Positions 1-9,936 of a stretch of DNA of 64,000 bases are shown here, in pieces. The first letter of the stretch is position 1. Each line of letters begins with the position of its first letter. This DNA is from DASCNA01 sp036011305. Its GTDB lineage: Bacteria; Verrucomicrobiota; Lentisphaeria; Victivallales; GWF2-38-69. The notes beneath the pieces were generated by a model, which searched no databases, was not told the origin of the DNA, and saw only the letters and a program-made list of their open reading frames with translations. The stretch spans positions 1 to 64,000 of the forward strand of contig DASCNA010000182.1 of NCBI GenBank assembly GCA_036011305.1, written 5' to 3'. A program made the position numbers and the translations under genes.

Positions 1-1667
1 ATTATATTTATATTTATTATAATATTTAATATTAAACCTGACCAAGCAAAATCATGAGCTCCTAAACCGAGTTTACCTTTTTTGTTGGAAGAAAAAAACT
101 CATAATATCCTACTGAAGATTCTGACACCGATTTCCATGACAATTCTAAAGCTTTATTATAAAACCTATTTGCTAGCTTAACATGCCCTTCCTTTACAAA
201 ACGGTCACCATATTTAACTAACCCCTGTATAATGAAATAATTTATATTAAGCCAAGTCGAACCTCTCCAATATTCATCAGAAATATATCCTGGATCATTA
301 GCAGCCACCATTGGAACCGGCCACATAGTATCAAATAATTTTTTATTTTCCAGCTTATCAAGTAATTCTACAGATTGTTCTACGTCAGGAATACCTGCAG
401 CAAGAGTTACAAACGTACTGCCGACCATCGTCATAATTTTACCGGAATTATCAACTTTAAAAAGTTTAGGATCTAAACCACTATCTTTGATTATTTTTTT
501 ACTTGGTTTTCTTCCGAGAGAATAATAAAATCCTGTTTTCTCATCCCACATTTTCGCATTTACTGCCTTTGCTATACTGTCTGCTCTATCTCTATATTTT
601 ACTTCAGTTTTATAATCATTCTGCTCAGCTGCAAAATCTGCTGTCTGCCTTAAAGCCATAATTAAATATGCCGCCATGTCAGGAGATCTGAGTTCGAAAA
701 GTTTTTTTGCTTTTTTAGATGGTGGCATCTTATTGATTTTCTTAAGTTCACGAAGTAATTTTACTCTCCCGCTTCCAATTAACCCTCTACTCATAGGATA
801 ATATTTACCAACTTTTTTCTTATTAAATGCCTTAAAATCAAAATACTGTATTAATTGACTGTCAGTATCTCTAGCTGCATATCTACCTGTTTCCCATGGG
901 TGTATCACATATGGTAAACCACCGTCCATCCTTTGTTTCAACCACCACTCAATTTCACCGGTTAAGGCAGGGTAAAATGCTAAATGCTCATTCTTATTTG
1001 GCAGAGATTTTACACCTAATACAGTAATTGGCGGCTGAGTTATTGAGGAATGATATTTTAAGCCCCAGAATTTCTGATCTTTTTTATCATTAAAATTCAT
1101 ATGAGGTATCATACCTTTATCATATCCTTTTGGGATTTGATTCTGAACGACAGAGATCATACACCCTTTAGCCAATGCATAAAGTGATTCTTTTTCTTCT
1201 TTATCATTCGTTTTAGAAGCCATATCAGAAGTAATCATTGCGCTAAAAACTAAATCCCATTTCCATGATGAGGTAGCATATATACCTGGACTTGGCACTA
1301 AAAATGGTATACCGTCTTTATTTCTTTCCCAATGCATGAAGCTCTGTGGTCTATCATCAGGTGTAAACTTTAAATCCTCTTTAATTACTTTAAAATATCT
1401 TTCAGATAGCAGTTTATAACAAAGACTGCTGTTCTTCTCTGTTATTGCATTTTCTATCTCTTGCCTACTGGGATAAGGTTCTGGCTTTTTCAGAGTTTCT
1501 TCGAAATCTTTCTGGGTAAGTTTATCATTAAAAACAGCGGATAGAACTTTTCCGGTTTTTTTAGGCTTATTGTCTGGTTTACTTTCAAATAAACCGCATC
1601 CATTAAAGATGACAAATGTACTGCAGATAAGAAAACAGGTAATAGAATAACGAATTTTTCCCTTCAT
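1..1667 (-). CDS. GH63/MGH1-like glycoside hydrolase lipoprotein (3' end outside window)
   Basis: The frame is open from an ATG at 1667 to the window edge (555 codons), so the C-terminus is missing. The start has a GAGGT ribosome site just upstream. The N-terminus is a lipoprotein-type signal: a hydrophobic run ending IFNGC with C24 as likely lipidated cysteine; Phe at -3 is atypical. The (alpha/alpha)6-barrel signatures of GH63/GH37/mannosylglycerate-hydrolase-like enzymes are visible: SSWKWDLVFSA near residue 150, HPWETGR near 275, YWRGSTWLNINYF in the last quarter and GLGAHDFAWSGL close to the edge. Family members hydrolyse alpha-glucosides or related glycosides. The substrate cannot be told here. 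It probably acts on the outer side of a membrane. Confidence 0.72.
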   Translation of the reverse strand, partial: MKGKIRYSITCFLICSTFVIFNGCGLFESKPDNKPKKTGKVLSAVFNDKLTQKDFEETLKKPEPYPSRQEIENAITEKNSSLCYKLLSERYFKVIKEDLKFTPDDRPQSFMHWERNKDGIPFLVPSPGIYATSSWKWDLVFSAMITSDMASKTNDKEEKESLYALAKGCMISVVQNQIPKGYDKGMIPHMNFNDKKDQKFWGLKYHSSITQPPITVLGVKSLPNKNEHLAFYPALTGEIEWWLKQRMDGGLPYVIHPWETGRYAARDTDSQLIQYFDFKAFNKKKVGKYYPMSRGLIGSGRVKLLRELKKINKMPPSKKAKKLFELRSPDMAAYLIMALRQTADFAAEQNDYKTEVKYRDRADSIAKAVNAKMWDEKTGFYYSLGRKPSKKIIKDSGLDPKLFKVDNSGKIMTMVGSTFVTLAAGIPDVEQSVELLDKLENKKLFDTMWPVPMVAANDPGYISDEYWRGSTWLNINYFIIQGLVKYGDRFVKEGHVKLANRFYNKALELSWKSVSESSVGYYEFFSSNKKGKLGLGAHDFAWSGLILNIIININI

Positions 1668-1845
1668 ATATACCTCAAAAATTAAATAAAATGTGCAAAC
1701 TTTTTATTAATTATAAATAGGCATGGCAATTTATTAAAGAGCAATACAAACAGGAACAGTAATACTTATTAAAGGTCAGTTATTAATTGTTAACAAATTA
1801 AGCATTATAGTTTATATCATTAACAATTAATATTATTTAGATAAT

Positions 1846-2226
1846 TTATTGGGCTAAGGCAATAGCTTCAATTTCAATTAAAACATCTTTTGGCAGTCTG
1901 GCAACTTCAACACAGCTTCTTGCAGGGAAATCACCTTCCCAAAAGGAAGCATAAACTTCATTTATTTTTGCAAAATCATTCATATCTTTTATAAAAATTA
2001 ATAATTTTACTGCTGAACTCATTGTACCTCCAGCAGCTTCAATAACAGCTTTTACATTTTCTAATGACTGTTTAGCCTGCTCTTCAATGCTTTCAGGAAT
2101 TTGACCAGTTTTTGGGTCTACAGGTATCTGTCCTGAAGTATAAATTAAATTGTCAATTTTCACACATTGTGAATAAGGTCCAATTGCTGCAGGAGCATTT
2201 TCTGTTGAAATAATTTCTCTTTTCAT
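1846..2226 (-). CDS. ridA: RidA family enamine/imine deaminase
   Basis: A 126-residue protein, full length for the YjgF/YER057c/UK114 family. It carries the family signature PARSCVEVARLPKDVLIEIE (residues 101-120), including the Arg (R103) that binds the carboxylate of 2-aminoacrylate. RidA proteins are cytosolic trimers that hydrolyse reactive enamines released by PLP enzymes. The gene lies 17 bases downstream of a dihydropyrimidinase on the same strand. RutC-like members act in pyrimidine degradation, so a dedicated role there is possible, but the sequence looks like an ordinary RidA. Confidence 0.92.
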   Translation of the reverse strand: MKREIISTENAPAAIGPYSQCVKIDNLIYTSGQIPVDPKTGQIPESIEEQAKQSLENVKAVIEAAGGTMSSAVKLLIFIKDMNDFAKINEVYASFWEGDFPARSCVEVARLPKDVLIEIEAIALAQ

Positions 2227-2243
2227 ATTATTTTACCTTTCTT

Positions 2244-3629
2244 TTAAAGATAGTTAAATTTACTTCGTTTTATAAATTCACCTGAGCCTTTTCGCCCGAT
2301 GAATATATTATTTTTAACAATTACTTCTCCTCTCACCATGGTAAGTATCGGGGCACCTTGAAGTTTAATCCCTTCGTAAGGGGTATAGTTTACATTTTCA
2401 TGTAAATTTTTATGGGTAACAGTTGATTCTTTATCAGGATCAAAAATAACGATATCAGCATCTGAACCTACAGAAATTGTACCTTTTTTAGGATATAAAC
2501 CCATTATTTTAGCAGGCTTAGTACTGCACAGATCAACAAATTTATTAATACTAATTCTATTTTTTTTAACTCCTTCAGAAAATAGGAGAGATAAACGGAG
2601 CTCTATTCCAGGCAAACCTCCCGGACATTTTCTAAAATCCTTTGATGCAAGTTTAATTCGCAAATCAGAACTGAAAGGGCAATGGTCTGTAGCAAAAGTT
2701 GAAATTGATTCATCTTTAAGTCCATCCCATAAAGGATTCTGATTTAATTTATTTCGAACTGGTGGACTGCATATATAATTTAAGCCTTCCAAATCAGGTT
2801 TTTCATAAACAGTATCATCAAGGAATAGATACTGAGGACACGTTTCTGCAAGGACACGCTGACCTTTTTCCTGTGCTTTTTTAATATACTGCAACCCTAG
2901 TACATTTGATAAATGAACTATATATAAAGGAGCATCTCCTGCCATATCAGCTAAAAGTATTGCCCTATTTATAACATCTGCTTCACATTGAACCGGTCTG
3001 CTTCTTTCATGGTAAATCGGAGCTGTATTTCCATTATTGAAATATTCATCTCTTAAAAAATTAACTACTGAATCATTTTCAGGATGGACAGTAAGTAAAC
3101 CGCCTCTTTCTCTGAGTTCTCTCAATATCTGAAGAACTTCACAGTCCTCCATTTTATATCCGTAAGTAAAATAAGCTTTAAAACTTGGAATACCTTCATC
3201 ATCTATTATTGATTTAATTTCATTTAGTATTTTTTTATCCAGATGCTGGAAAACACCGTGAAAACTATAATCAATAACTGCTTTACCCTGTGCATACCCA
3301 TGATAAACATCTACCTGATGCTTCAGATTACATCCTTTCGGTCCAAATCCCATATGATCTACAATAGTCGTAGTTCCACCGCATGCAGCAGCAACTGTTC
3401 CAGTATAAAAATCATCCTGAGCCCTTGCAATACCCACATCTAAGTTTAAATGTGTATGTACATCAATTCCTCCTGGTATTACATATTTCCCTTCAGCATC
3501 TATAATTTCAATATCCGGAATATTGATGTTCTTTTCAATCAGTTTTATAATTCCATTCTCAATATAAATATCTGCTGAAAAAGTTTTATCAGAATTTACA
3601 ATGGAACAATTCTTAATTATTTTATTCAC
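2244..3629 (-). CDS. hydA: dihydropyrimidinase / D-hydantoinase
   Basis: A 461-residue amidohydrolase-superfamily enzyme of normal length. Metal-site residues are visible in order: DVHTH (H58, H60), the lysine expected to be carbamylated in PSFKAY (K151), TVHPEND (H182), YIVHLSN (H239) and FATDHCPF (D315). The family opens the ring of dihydrouracil, dihydrothymine or hydantoins. Translation starts at GTG (3627-3629), supported by a GAGG motif about nine bases upstream. The gene sits between an MFS transporter and ridA on one strand, suggesting uptake or export plus processing of a cyclic ureide. No dihydropyrimidine dehydrogenase or beta-ureidopropionase is in the window. Confidence 0.9.
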   Translation of the reverse strand: MNKIIKNCSIVNSDKTFSADIYIENGIIKLIEKNINIPDIEIIDAEGKYVIPGGIDVHTHLNLDVGIARAQDDFYTGTVAAACGGTTTIVDHMGFGPKGCNLKHQVDVYHGYAQGKAVIDYSFHGVFQHLDKKILNEIKSIIDDEGIPSFKAYFTYGYKMEDCEVLQILRELRERGGLLTVHPENDSVVNFLRDEYFNNGNTAPIYHERSRPVQCEADVINRAILLADMAGDAPLYIVHLSNVLGLQYIKKAQEKGQRVLAETCPQYLFLDDTVYEKPDLEGLNYICSPPVRNKLNQNPLWDGLKDESISTFATDHCPFSSDLRIKLASKDFRKCPGGLPGIELRLSLLFSEGVKKNRISINKFVDLCSTKPAKIMGLYPKKGTISVGSDADIVIFDPDKESTVTHKNLHENVNYTPYEGIKLQGAPILTMVRGEVIVKNNIFIGRKGSGEFIKRSKFNYL

Positions 3630-3690
3630 TCCAGTAACCTCGCTAAAATTTCAGGTTTTCAATTTCTGACACATATTCCGTAATCCGTAA

Positions 3691-4890
3691 TTAATTAATA
3701 TGATCAGGCACGGTAATTCTAATTTTAAAACTTAATATAGCCAATATAATAAAACTTGAAATTGACAATAGAAAATAAAACAGAGATAGTAGTAACTGAC
3801 TATACATAAAAACGGCTACTATCCCGGTAATTCCAGTCCAGATTAAAACACAGATGCATCCCTGTAATGCCGCTGCCAGTCCAGCATTAAATGGAAATAG
3901 AGGTAATGTCAAAGTCATTCCATTAACAAAAAGCAATCCACATGAAAAACTTAATAACAGAGTGATAATCAGACTCATAAACATATTATCAAAACCCAGA
4001 ATTGAAATAAAAACGAAAACAGCACTGCAGATCAATGCAGTAAGTACACTGACAAATATCAGGAAGGCAGGTTCAAAGTAGTATAATAATATCTTATTCA
4101 TAAAAGTAGAACACATATATACACAGCCTATTGCAAGAGTCACAATTCCATATTGATAAGCTGTTATAAAAAAGATTTTTTGAAAGAGAAACGGACCTAA
4201 AACATTGAATACAATAATACATCCCCATGAGCATGTCATTACGATTGTAATCCATAAAAACTGTTTATTTGATAATATATGTATACAATCCTTAATAATT
4301 GTTTCAAAAGATGAAGAGTGCTGTTCTTTATTTAAAGTCTCAGGTAATAAAAATCCTATCAATAAAGTTATTATCAAAATATATATTAATAACACAACAA
4401 AAATAATCTGCCAATCATAGTATTTTAAGATAAGTCCTCCAAAATAAGGAGCCAATACAGGAATTGCAGAGTAGCTGATATTATAAAGCACAAAAGCTGT
4501 TACCAGGGTTTTCCCCTTTAACGTATCAATAAGAACAGGTGAAGCAAGTATTGATGCACCAAGTCCAACTCCCTGAAGAATTCTTCCCAGCAAGAACCAG
4601 CTTATATTGGTCGAGATTAAACTCATAACTGTACCTAAAGAACATATCAATACGCCAGTCAGCATTAATTTTTTACGACCATAGATATCTGACAACACCC
4701 CATAGAAAAAGAAGGCAATACCACTGCCTAATAAATATAGAGTCATTGACAACTGAACATAGGATGAGCCAACACGGTAATATTCAGAAATTGCAGGAAG
4801 TCCGGGCAGATATATATCAATAAATGTCTGATATCCTAAACCAGTCAGAATTACTATGACGGCAATAAGTTTCTTATTATACTTAATCAT
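3691..4890 (-). CDS. MFS transporter, Bcr/CflA drug-resistance type (copy 1)
   Basis: A 399-residue, 12-helix major facilitator. Helix 1 begins with YQTFIDIYLPGLPAISEYY, as in Bcr/CflA pumps, and the MFS motif A appears as GVLSDIYGRKKLMLTG between helices 2 and 3. The family exports drugs, sulfonamides or small metabolites using the proton gradient. It starts 14 bases after ppk1 and is followed 61 bases later by the dihydropyrimidinase gene, so it is probably in the same transcription unit. A second copy, very similar along its whole length, lies at 32716-33915. Substrate unknown. Confidence 0.88.
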   Translation of the reverse strand: MIKYNKKLIAVIVILTGLGYQTFIDIYLPGLPAISEYYRVGSSYVQLSMTLYLLGSGIAFFFYGVLSDIYGRKKLMLTGVLICSLGTVMSLISTNISWFLLGRILQGVGLGASILASPVLIDTLKGKTLVTAFVLYNISYSAIPVLAPYFGGLILKYYDWQIIFVVLLIYILIITLLIGFLLPETLNKEQHSSSFETIIKDCIHILSNKQFLWITIVMTCSWGCIIVFNVLGPFLFQKIFFITAYQYGIVTLAIGCVYMCSTFMNKILLYYFEPAFLIFVSVLTALICSAVFVFISILGFDNMFMSLIITLLLSFSCGLLFVNGMTLTLPLFPFNAGLAAALQGCICVLIWTGITGIVAVFMYSQLLLSLFYFLLSISSFIILAILSFKIRITVPDHIN

Positions 4891-4904
4891 ATTAATAATA
4901 TTTA

Positions 4905-7004
4905 CTATCTCTCTTTTTCAAAGATAGTGAATTTTTGTATTTTCCCCTGGAGAGGACGATACTCGTTCAATATGTCATAAGTGAGTAATTGGCTTCTTGT
5001 AGCTTTATCTCTAACTCTATATCTAGGATAATTGCCTTTGATGCCGAGCTTTCTTCCATTGAAAGTATCATTTAATTGAGCCTTTAAAATTTGAGCAATA
5101 AGTGACTGGCTGAACTTATCTTCAATAGGAAACAGTAGCTCAATTCTTTTATCAAGATTTCTAGGCATCCAATCAGCACTTGACATATAATATTCATGAT
5201 TACCGGTGTTTTCAAAATAAAAAATTCTGGAATGCTCTAAATACCTGTCAACAATACTTATTACATTAATATTTCTTGTCTCCACTCCTGGCCTTAGACA
5301 GCATATACCTCTTACAATTAAATCAATTTTAACACCTGCATAAGCAGCTTTATACAAATGTTGAATTACCTGTTTATCAACAAGGGAATTCATCTTGGCA
5401 ACAATTCTTCCAGGTTTATGTTTTGTAGAATTTCTTGCTTCTCTATCAATAAGTTTTATAAATTTTTCTCTGAGATTAAACGGAGCAACTGCTACATTTT
5501 TCCAGTTAGGAGGTTCTGAGTACCCTGTCATAACATTAAACAGAGCAGATATGTCAGCACAAATATTAGTATCGGTCAAAAACATTCCAGTATCAGTATA
5601 AATTCTTGCGGTAGAATCATTATAATTGCCAGTTGCAAGATGAAGATATCTTCTGATCCCTCCCTCTTCTCTTCTTACTATTAATAGAGCTTTACAGTGA
5701 ATTTTTAAACCTGACATACCATAAATAACATGAGCACCTGACATCTCAAGTCTTTTAGCCCATGCAATATTTCTTTTTTCATCAAACCTCGCTTTTAATT
5801 CAACTATTACAGTAACCTGCTTACCATTTTCAGCGGCTTTCTGTAGCGAATGAACAATAGGAGAATCTCCGCTTACTCTATACAGCGTCTGCTTTATCGC
5901 AAGCACATTGGGATCTTCAGCTGCCTGTCTCAAAAACTTGACAACATAATTAAAACTTTCATATGGATGAAATAGAGGAATGGCACGCAGATGACTAATT
6001 ACATCAAAAATAGAATCTGCATCTTCCAATATAGGTATTTTTAAAGGCTCTATCTTACTGTCAATAAGTTTTGCTGTTGAACTCAGTGAAATTAATTCGA
6101 ATAAGTTAGCCAAGTTAAGCGGTCCATTTATTTCGTAAATATATTCATCAGGGACAGCCAATTTTTCAATTAGCCATTTTGACATATCTCCTTTTGCAAA
6201 TTCAGGCAGTTCAAGTCTTATAGCTTTACGTTTCCTGCTGGATCTAAGCTTTTTCTCCATATCTATCATTAAATTTGAATCTTCTTCAATGTCCTCTATG
6301 GAAAAGTCCATATCTTTTGTGATTCTAAAAGGAAAAGCACTTTCCAAAGTACATCCAGAAAAAAGCATATCTATATGTTCCAGCACCAGATCTTCCAGCA
6401 GAATAAAAGCCTTCCCCGGTTTTGAATAATTAACACTGATAAATCTTGTTAACGAAGAAGGGACTTCAACAAAACCATAAAAATCTTCTTTTTTATTAGG
6501 CCGTCTGACTCTAACCGCAATTTCAATTACCAAGTTATTAATTACAGGAAATGGATGTGTAGGATCAAAACCGACCGGAGTCAGTACAGGCAGAATATCT
6601 TTTTCAAAAAAGAGTTTTAACCTTTCCCTTTCAATATTATCCAGTTTATTTATTTTAACAAGATGGATATTAGCTCTCCCCAGCTCAGGGAGCATATGAT
6701 TTTTTAAATAACCGTATTGTCTTCGAACCAGAAGCTTTGTCTTAGCACGAATACCATTCAGCTGTTCTTCAGTTGTTAAACCTGCAGGATCTTCAGAAAA
6801 ATCATTAGCTTCATACTGTTGCCTGAGCCCTGCAACCCTGACCATAAAAAACTCATCAAGATTATTGCTAAAAATGGCCATAAATTTTAGTTGTTCAAGC
6901 AGTGGGTTATTTTTGTCAAATGCCTGATCCAGTACTCTAGAATTAAAACTTAACCAACTAATTTCTCTGCTTATAAAATGTTTATCAGTTATTTTTTTAC
7001 TCAT
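4905..7004 (-). CDS. ppk1: polyphosphate kinase 1
   Basis: A 699-residue protein with the full PPK1 architecture: an N-terminal helical domain opening with ISREISWLSFN, then two phospholipase-D-like halves. The autophosphorylated histidine lies in GLKIHCKALLIV (H436), and the second conserved histidine in DRYLEHSRIFYFENT (H591). NYNDSTARIYTDTG is also typical. It reversibly makes inorganic polyphosphate from ATP. The start codon overlaps the ppx stop by one base (TAATG), so translation is probably coupled to the upstream exopolyphosphatase gene. Confidence 0.96.
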   Translation of the reverse strand: MSKKITDKHFISREISWLSFNSRVLDQAFDKNNPLLEQLKFMAIFSNNLDEFFMVRVAGLRQQYEANDFSEDPAGLTTEEQLNGIRAKTKLLVRRQYGYLKNHMLPELGRANIHLVKINKLDNIERERLKLFFEKDILPVLTPVGFDPTHPFPVINNLVIEIAVRVRRPNKKEDFYGFVEVPSSLTRFISVNYSKPGKAFILLEDLVLEHIDMLFSGCTLESAFPFRITKDMDFSIEDIEEDSNLMIDMEKKLRSSRKRKAIRLELPEFAKGDMSKWLIEKLAVPDEYIYEINGPLNLANLFELISLSSTAKLIDSKIEPLKIPILEDADSIFDVISHLRAIPLFHPYESFNYVVKFLRQAAEDPNVLAIKQTLYRVSGDSPIVHSLQKAAENGKQVTVIVELKARFDEKRNIAWAKRLEMSGAHVIYGMSGLKIHCKALLIVRREEGGIRRYLHLATGNYNDSTARIYTDTGMFLTDTNICADISALFNVMTGYSEPPNWKNVAVAPFNLREKFIKLIDREARNSTKHKPGRIVAKMNSLVDKQVIQHLYKAAYAGVKIDLIVRGICCLRPGVETRNINVISIVDRYLEHSRIFYFENTGNHEYYMSSADWMPRNLDKRIELLFPIEDKFSQSLIAQILKAQLNDTFNGRKLGIKGNYPRYRVRDKATRSQLLTYDILNEYRPLQGKIQKFTIFEKER

Positions 7005-8551
7005 TACAGACCGCTAATCCTTACTTTATATCCAAACACTTCTTTAAATAAATCAGCTTTATTTCTTAAAGCCCAATTCTCAAGTATAACATCAAGAATA
7101 TTATCAACAATAATATTCATTATCTTTTTCTTATGATCAAATTTAATATCTCTAATGCCTAATTTATCAATAAAATCCAATGCATCAGCAATTCTCAATA
7201 TAGCAGCAAGACTTGAAACAAGAACTTTATTACTAGAACTTAGTTCTCCGTATTCTCTATGAATTTTTTTAGGCAAAGCTCTTCGATGATATCTGGCTAT
7301 ACATGCAACAATATTTATCTCTTTGGTTGTTATACCTGCAATCTGACTGTTTCGTATAATATATCCACTATGTTTATGATGCCTTCTGGTATTAACATAA
7401 ATACCTATATCATGAAGATAAGCAGCTATTTTAAGCAACTTCTCTGCATCTTCATCCAAGGAATGTAAAAATTTTGTTTTATTGAAAATAAATGAAGCCA
7501 TTTCTACTGTTTTCTCTGCATGGCATGCATCATAACGAAACTTTTCTCCAATTGTTTTTACACATGAATAAAGATAAGGCAAGAAAGGATCATCTTCATC
7601 AGACAACTCTCTTATATAATCATGAATTATTGCATCTCTGGTACTTATGGCCGGTATAATAAGCTTATCTGCCTGAGCTGAATTTAAAAAATGATATAGT
7701 ATTGCACATGTAGGCTCAATACTTTGTGCTAAAGTATCTGAAATATTGTATTTAAAAGCAATTTCATCAGGAGTCAATTCAGATACTATTTCATAAATTT
7801 TGTCAAACTGCTCTTTTGATAGACACTTTACCTTTGAATCATTCATTTCCTTCTCATCATCAGGAAGAAAATCAAGCAGAATTCTGACAGATGATCCTGT
7901 TCCCATAACAAGTCCTGAATTTAAATTCAAAGTAGACTGTGCAATAATACCTTTCGCAGCTGATTCAACAAATGGCCTTATAGACAGCTTTAATTGAGTC
8001 GCATTTAAAGGACGCTGAAGTTCTTCAACCAACCTTAAAGATCCCAATCTTGCAGCTTCTGAGCTTCTCAATACTCCGTTTTGCACGAAAGAAACCTGTG
8101 TAGCTCCTGTTCCTATTGCACATATCATAGAATTTTTGTTTAAAAAATCAAAAGAATTATCTATAACATCTTTAACAGCTATAAACATAATTTTAGCCAT
8201 TAAAGGAGTTTCCAGCTCTTCAAGTTTGATTCCGCTTATTCTATAAACTCTATCTATGAACAGTTCGCTGTTAGCTGCTTCTCTAACAGCAGAAGTTGCA
8301 ACTGCTTTTAACTTTTTAACTTTATACTCCTTAAGAACAGTTGAAAAATCTTTAAGAATTTTTCCAACCAGATAAGTATTTGCTGAACTTATTTTACCTC
8401 TGGTAAAGACATCCACTCCTAGAGGAGCAATCTGAGTTAGACTTTCAAGAGTCTCATAGGAACTCCCGTCAGCATTGACTTGAGCAATCTCCAACCTGGC
8501 AAAGTGAGCTCCTACATCTATGACAGCAATAGGCCCTTTTATTTTTTTCAT
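7004..8551 (-). CDS. ppx: Ppx/GppA exopolyphosphatase with C-terminal HD domain
   Basis: A 515-residue protein. The first 300 residues are an ASKHA-fold phosphatase (PIAVIDVGAHFARLEI at the start; GTGATQVSFVQNG replaces the usual DIGGGSTE-like loop), and the last 200 form an HD-type helical domain (AAYLHDIGIYVNTRRHHKHS). Ppx/GppA enzymes shorten polyphosphate or hydrolyse pppGpp. It is first in a run of minus-strand genes and overlaps ppk1 by one base, so synthesis and breakdown of polyphosphate are encoded together. An extended -10 promoter motif lies just upstream. Confidence 0.9.
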   Translation of the reverse strand: MKKIKGPIAVIDVGAHFARLEIAQVNADGSSYETLESLTQIAPLGVDVFTRGKISSANTYLVGKILKDFSTVLKEYKVKKLKAVATSAVREAANSELFIDRVYRISGIKLEELETPLMAKIMFIAVKDVIDNSFDFLNKNSMICAIGTGATQVSFVQNGVLRSSEAARLGSLRLVEELQRPLNATQLKLSIRPFVESAAKGIIAQSTLNLNSGLVMGTGSSVRILLDFLPDDEKEMNDSKVKCLSKEQFDKIYEIVSELTPDEIAFKYNISDTLAQSIEPTCAILYHFLNSAQADKLIIPAISTRDAIIHDYIRELSDEDDPFLPYLYSCVKTIGEKFRYDACHAEKTVEMASFIFNKTKFLHSLDEDAEKLLKIAAYLHDIGIYVNTRRHHKHSGYIIRNSQIAGITTKEINIVACIARYHRRALPKKIHREYGELSSSNKVLVSSLAAILRIADALDFIDKLGIRDIKFDHKKKIMNIIVDNILDVILENWALRNKADLFKEVFGYKVRISGL

Positions 8552-8567
8552 ATATGAACCTGTCTAT

Positions 8568-8576
8568 ATTATAGCA
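8568..8576 (-). promoter_or_regulatory. candidate extended -10 promoter for the ppx-ppk1 operon
   Basis: Read on the minus strand the bases are TGCTATAAT, a perfect -10 hexamer with the extended TG motif, 16 bases ahead of the ppx start. I see no good -35 box at the expected distance, which fits an extended -10 promoter. Such AT-rich matches also occur by chance here. Confidence 0.4.
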
Positions 8577-8888
8577 AAATTTTACATCTTGCTTTGTGGT
8601 TTTTATTTTCTAAAAATTAAAATAATTTTTTGTGAATCAGCGAATAGCACCTATAAACATATATTATTTCTCCTTTTTTTCAATGACAGCCTTAGGAAGA
8701 TTCAATAAAACTTCACATGTATTAGGATCATTAATTGCTGCAAATATACTTAACTAATAAAATCATTAATATGGCATTTATATTTACTTGAATTTATTTT
8801 GATAAAAAATGGAAAAATGCCAGCATAATAAAAATAGAAATAATACTTATTATTGTAATTATTATTTGTATTATTGCTTTTTTAAAAA

Positions 8889-9119
8889 ATCCCTGCTAAC
8901 TACTCTATTTTCAAAGAATTGGATAACCAGAATTATCTTCTTAATAATAAATTTTTACACCACTATTATCTGGGAATGCCATTTATGGTAATGGAAAACT
9001 AAGATAAAGCGATATATTATTTTAAGAAATCTGAATCTTTATCACCTGATAATAGGAAGGTAATAAAGAGGTTTAAAGAAAATATAGAAAAAAAGACAAA
9101 TAAAATAAACTTTTCTTAT
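8889..9119 (+). pseudogene. decayed TPR-protein remnant upstream of the UDG gene
   Basis: The 574 bases between ppx and the UDG gene hold no intact gene. In the same reading frame as the UDG gene there is a stretch reading LHHYYLGMPFMVMEN, then a TAA stop, then DKAIYYFKKSESLSPDN. The second part matches the end of a tetratricopeptide repeat (KAI.YF.K...L.P.N), and the stop falls where a Tyr is usual, so one substitution could have created it. A short hydrophobic frame just upstream (about 8826-8900) could be a broken N-terminal anchor. I infer a dead or dying TPR gene. It may instead be chance similarity. Confidence 0.4.
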
Positions 9120-9125
9120 AATAAA

Positions 9126-9896
9126 ATGCATATAGTAGATGAAATTATTGATTATTTAAAAGAAGAAGAAACCAACAGCAGTTTTGCTTACATACCAGCT
9201 GATGTGCTGCAAGAGTTTTATTCTGACAACAGCCTATGTAGTGCAAATTCTACTGAAGATTCAACACTAGCTAAAGCAAAACCAGATATACACAATAAAA
9301 ACAAAAAAACAGATATGGAAGAAAATTCAGATTTTTCTTCACTGTCTTTTGAAGAACTTAATCTACAGGTTAATAATTGTAACAGATGCGATCTGTCCAC
9401 GTCAAGAACAAACACTGTTTTCGGCGAAGGATCAATAAAAGCTGAACTGATGCTCATCGGTGAAGGTCCAGGCAAAGATGAAGATGAACATGGACGTCCA
9501 TTCGTAGGCAAATCCGGTCAACTGCTAACAAAAATGTTAAAAGCAATGGGCTATGACCGTTCAGACGTCTTCATCGCCAATATAGTAAAATGCAGACCTC
9601 CTCAAAATAGAAATCCTCATCCCGATGAAGCTGATTCCTGTCTCCCGTTTTTACTCAGACAAATAGATATAATAAAACCTAAAGTTATAATCCTGCTTGG
9701 AGCAGTTCCTTTAAAACATTTGCTGAACAAAACTGGCATTACAAAAATACATGGAGAATGGCATGAATTTCACGGCATAAAAACACTTCCCACTTTTCAC
9801 CCGGCTTTTCTCTTAAGAGATTCCAGACAGAAAAAATATGCATGGGCTGATTTACAGAAAGCAATGAAAGTTTTAGGAAAAACATACAAAAAATAA
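9126..9896 (+). CDS. udg: uracil-DNA glycosylase, family 4 (iron-sulfur type)
   Basis: A 256-residue protein. Residues 80-256 are a family-4/5-type UDG domain: cluster-binding cysteines C85, C88, C156 and C172, motif A as GEGPGKDEDEHGRPFVG (113-129), and the C-terminal motif FHPAFLLR (224-231). The enzyme removes uracil from DNA to start base-excision repair. The first 80 residues are a low-complexity, Asn/Glu/Lys-rich extension not found in minimal family members. The reading frame continues upstream into a TPR-like remnant as far as a TAA, so the start at 9126 is the first ATG rather than one with a clear ribosome site. Confidence 0.92.
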   Translation: MHIVDEIIDYLKEEETNSSFAYIPADVLQEFYSDNSLCSANSTEDSTLAKAKPDIHNKNKKTDMEENSDFSSLSFEELNLQVNNCNRCDLSTSRTNTVFGEGSIKAELMLIGEGPGKDEDEHGRPFVGKSGQLLTKMLKAMGYDRSDVFIANIVKCRPPQNRNPHPDEADSCLPFLLRQIDIIKPKVIILLGAVPLKHLLNKTGITKIHGEWHEFHGIKTLPTFHPAFLLRDSRQKKYAWADLQKAMKVLGKTYKK

Positions 9897-9936
9897 TTTC
9901 TTTTATATTATCATATTTTGCTGAAAGAATTTAATA

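Noticed and set aside
8520..8991. Short plus-strand frames of 60-62 codons in the gap before the UDG gene
   Set aside because: No ribosome sites, compositional noise (runs of Tyr, Asn, Ile), and the TPR similarity lies in another frame.
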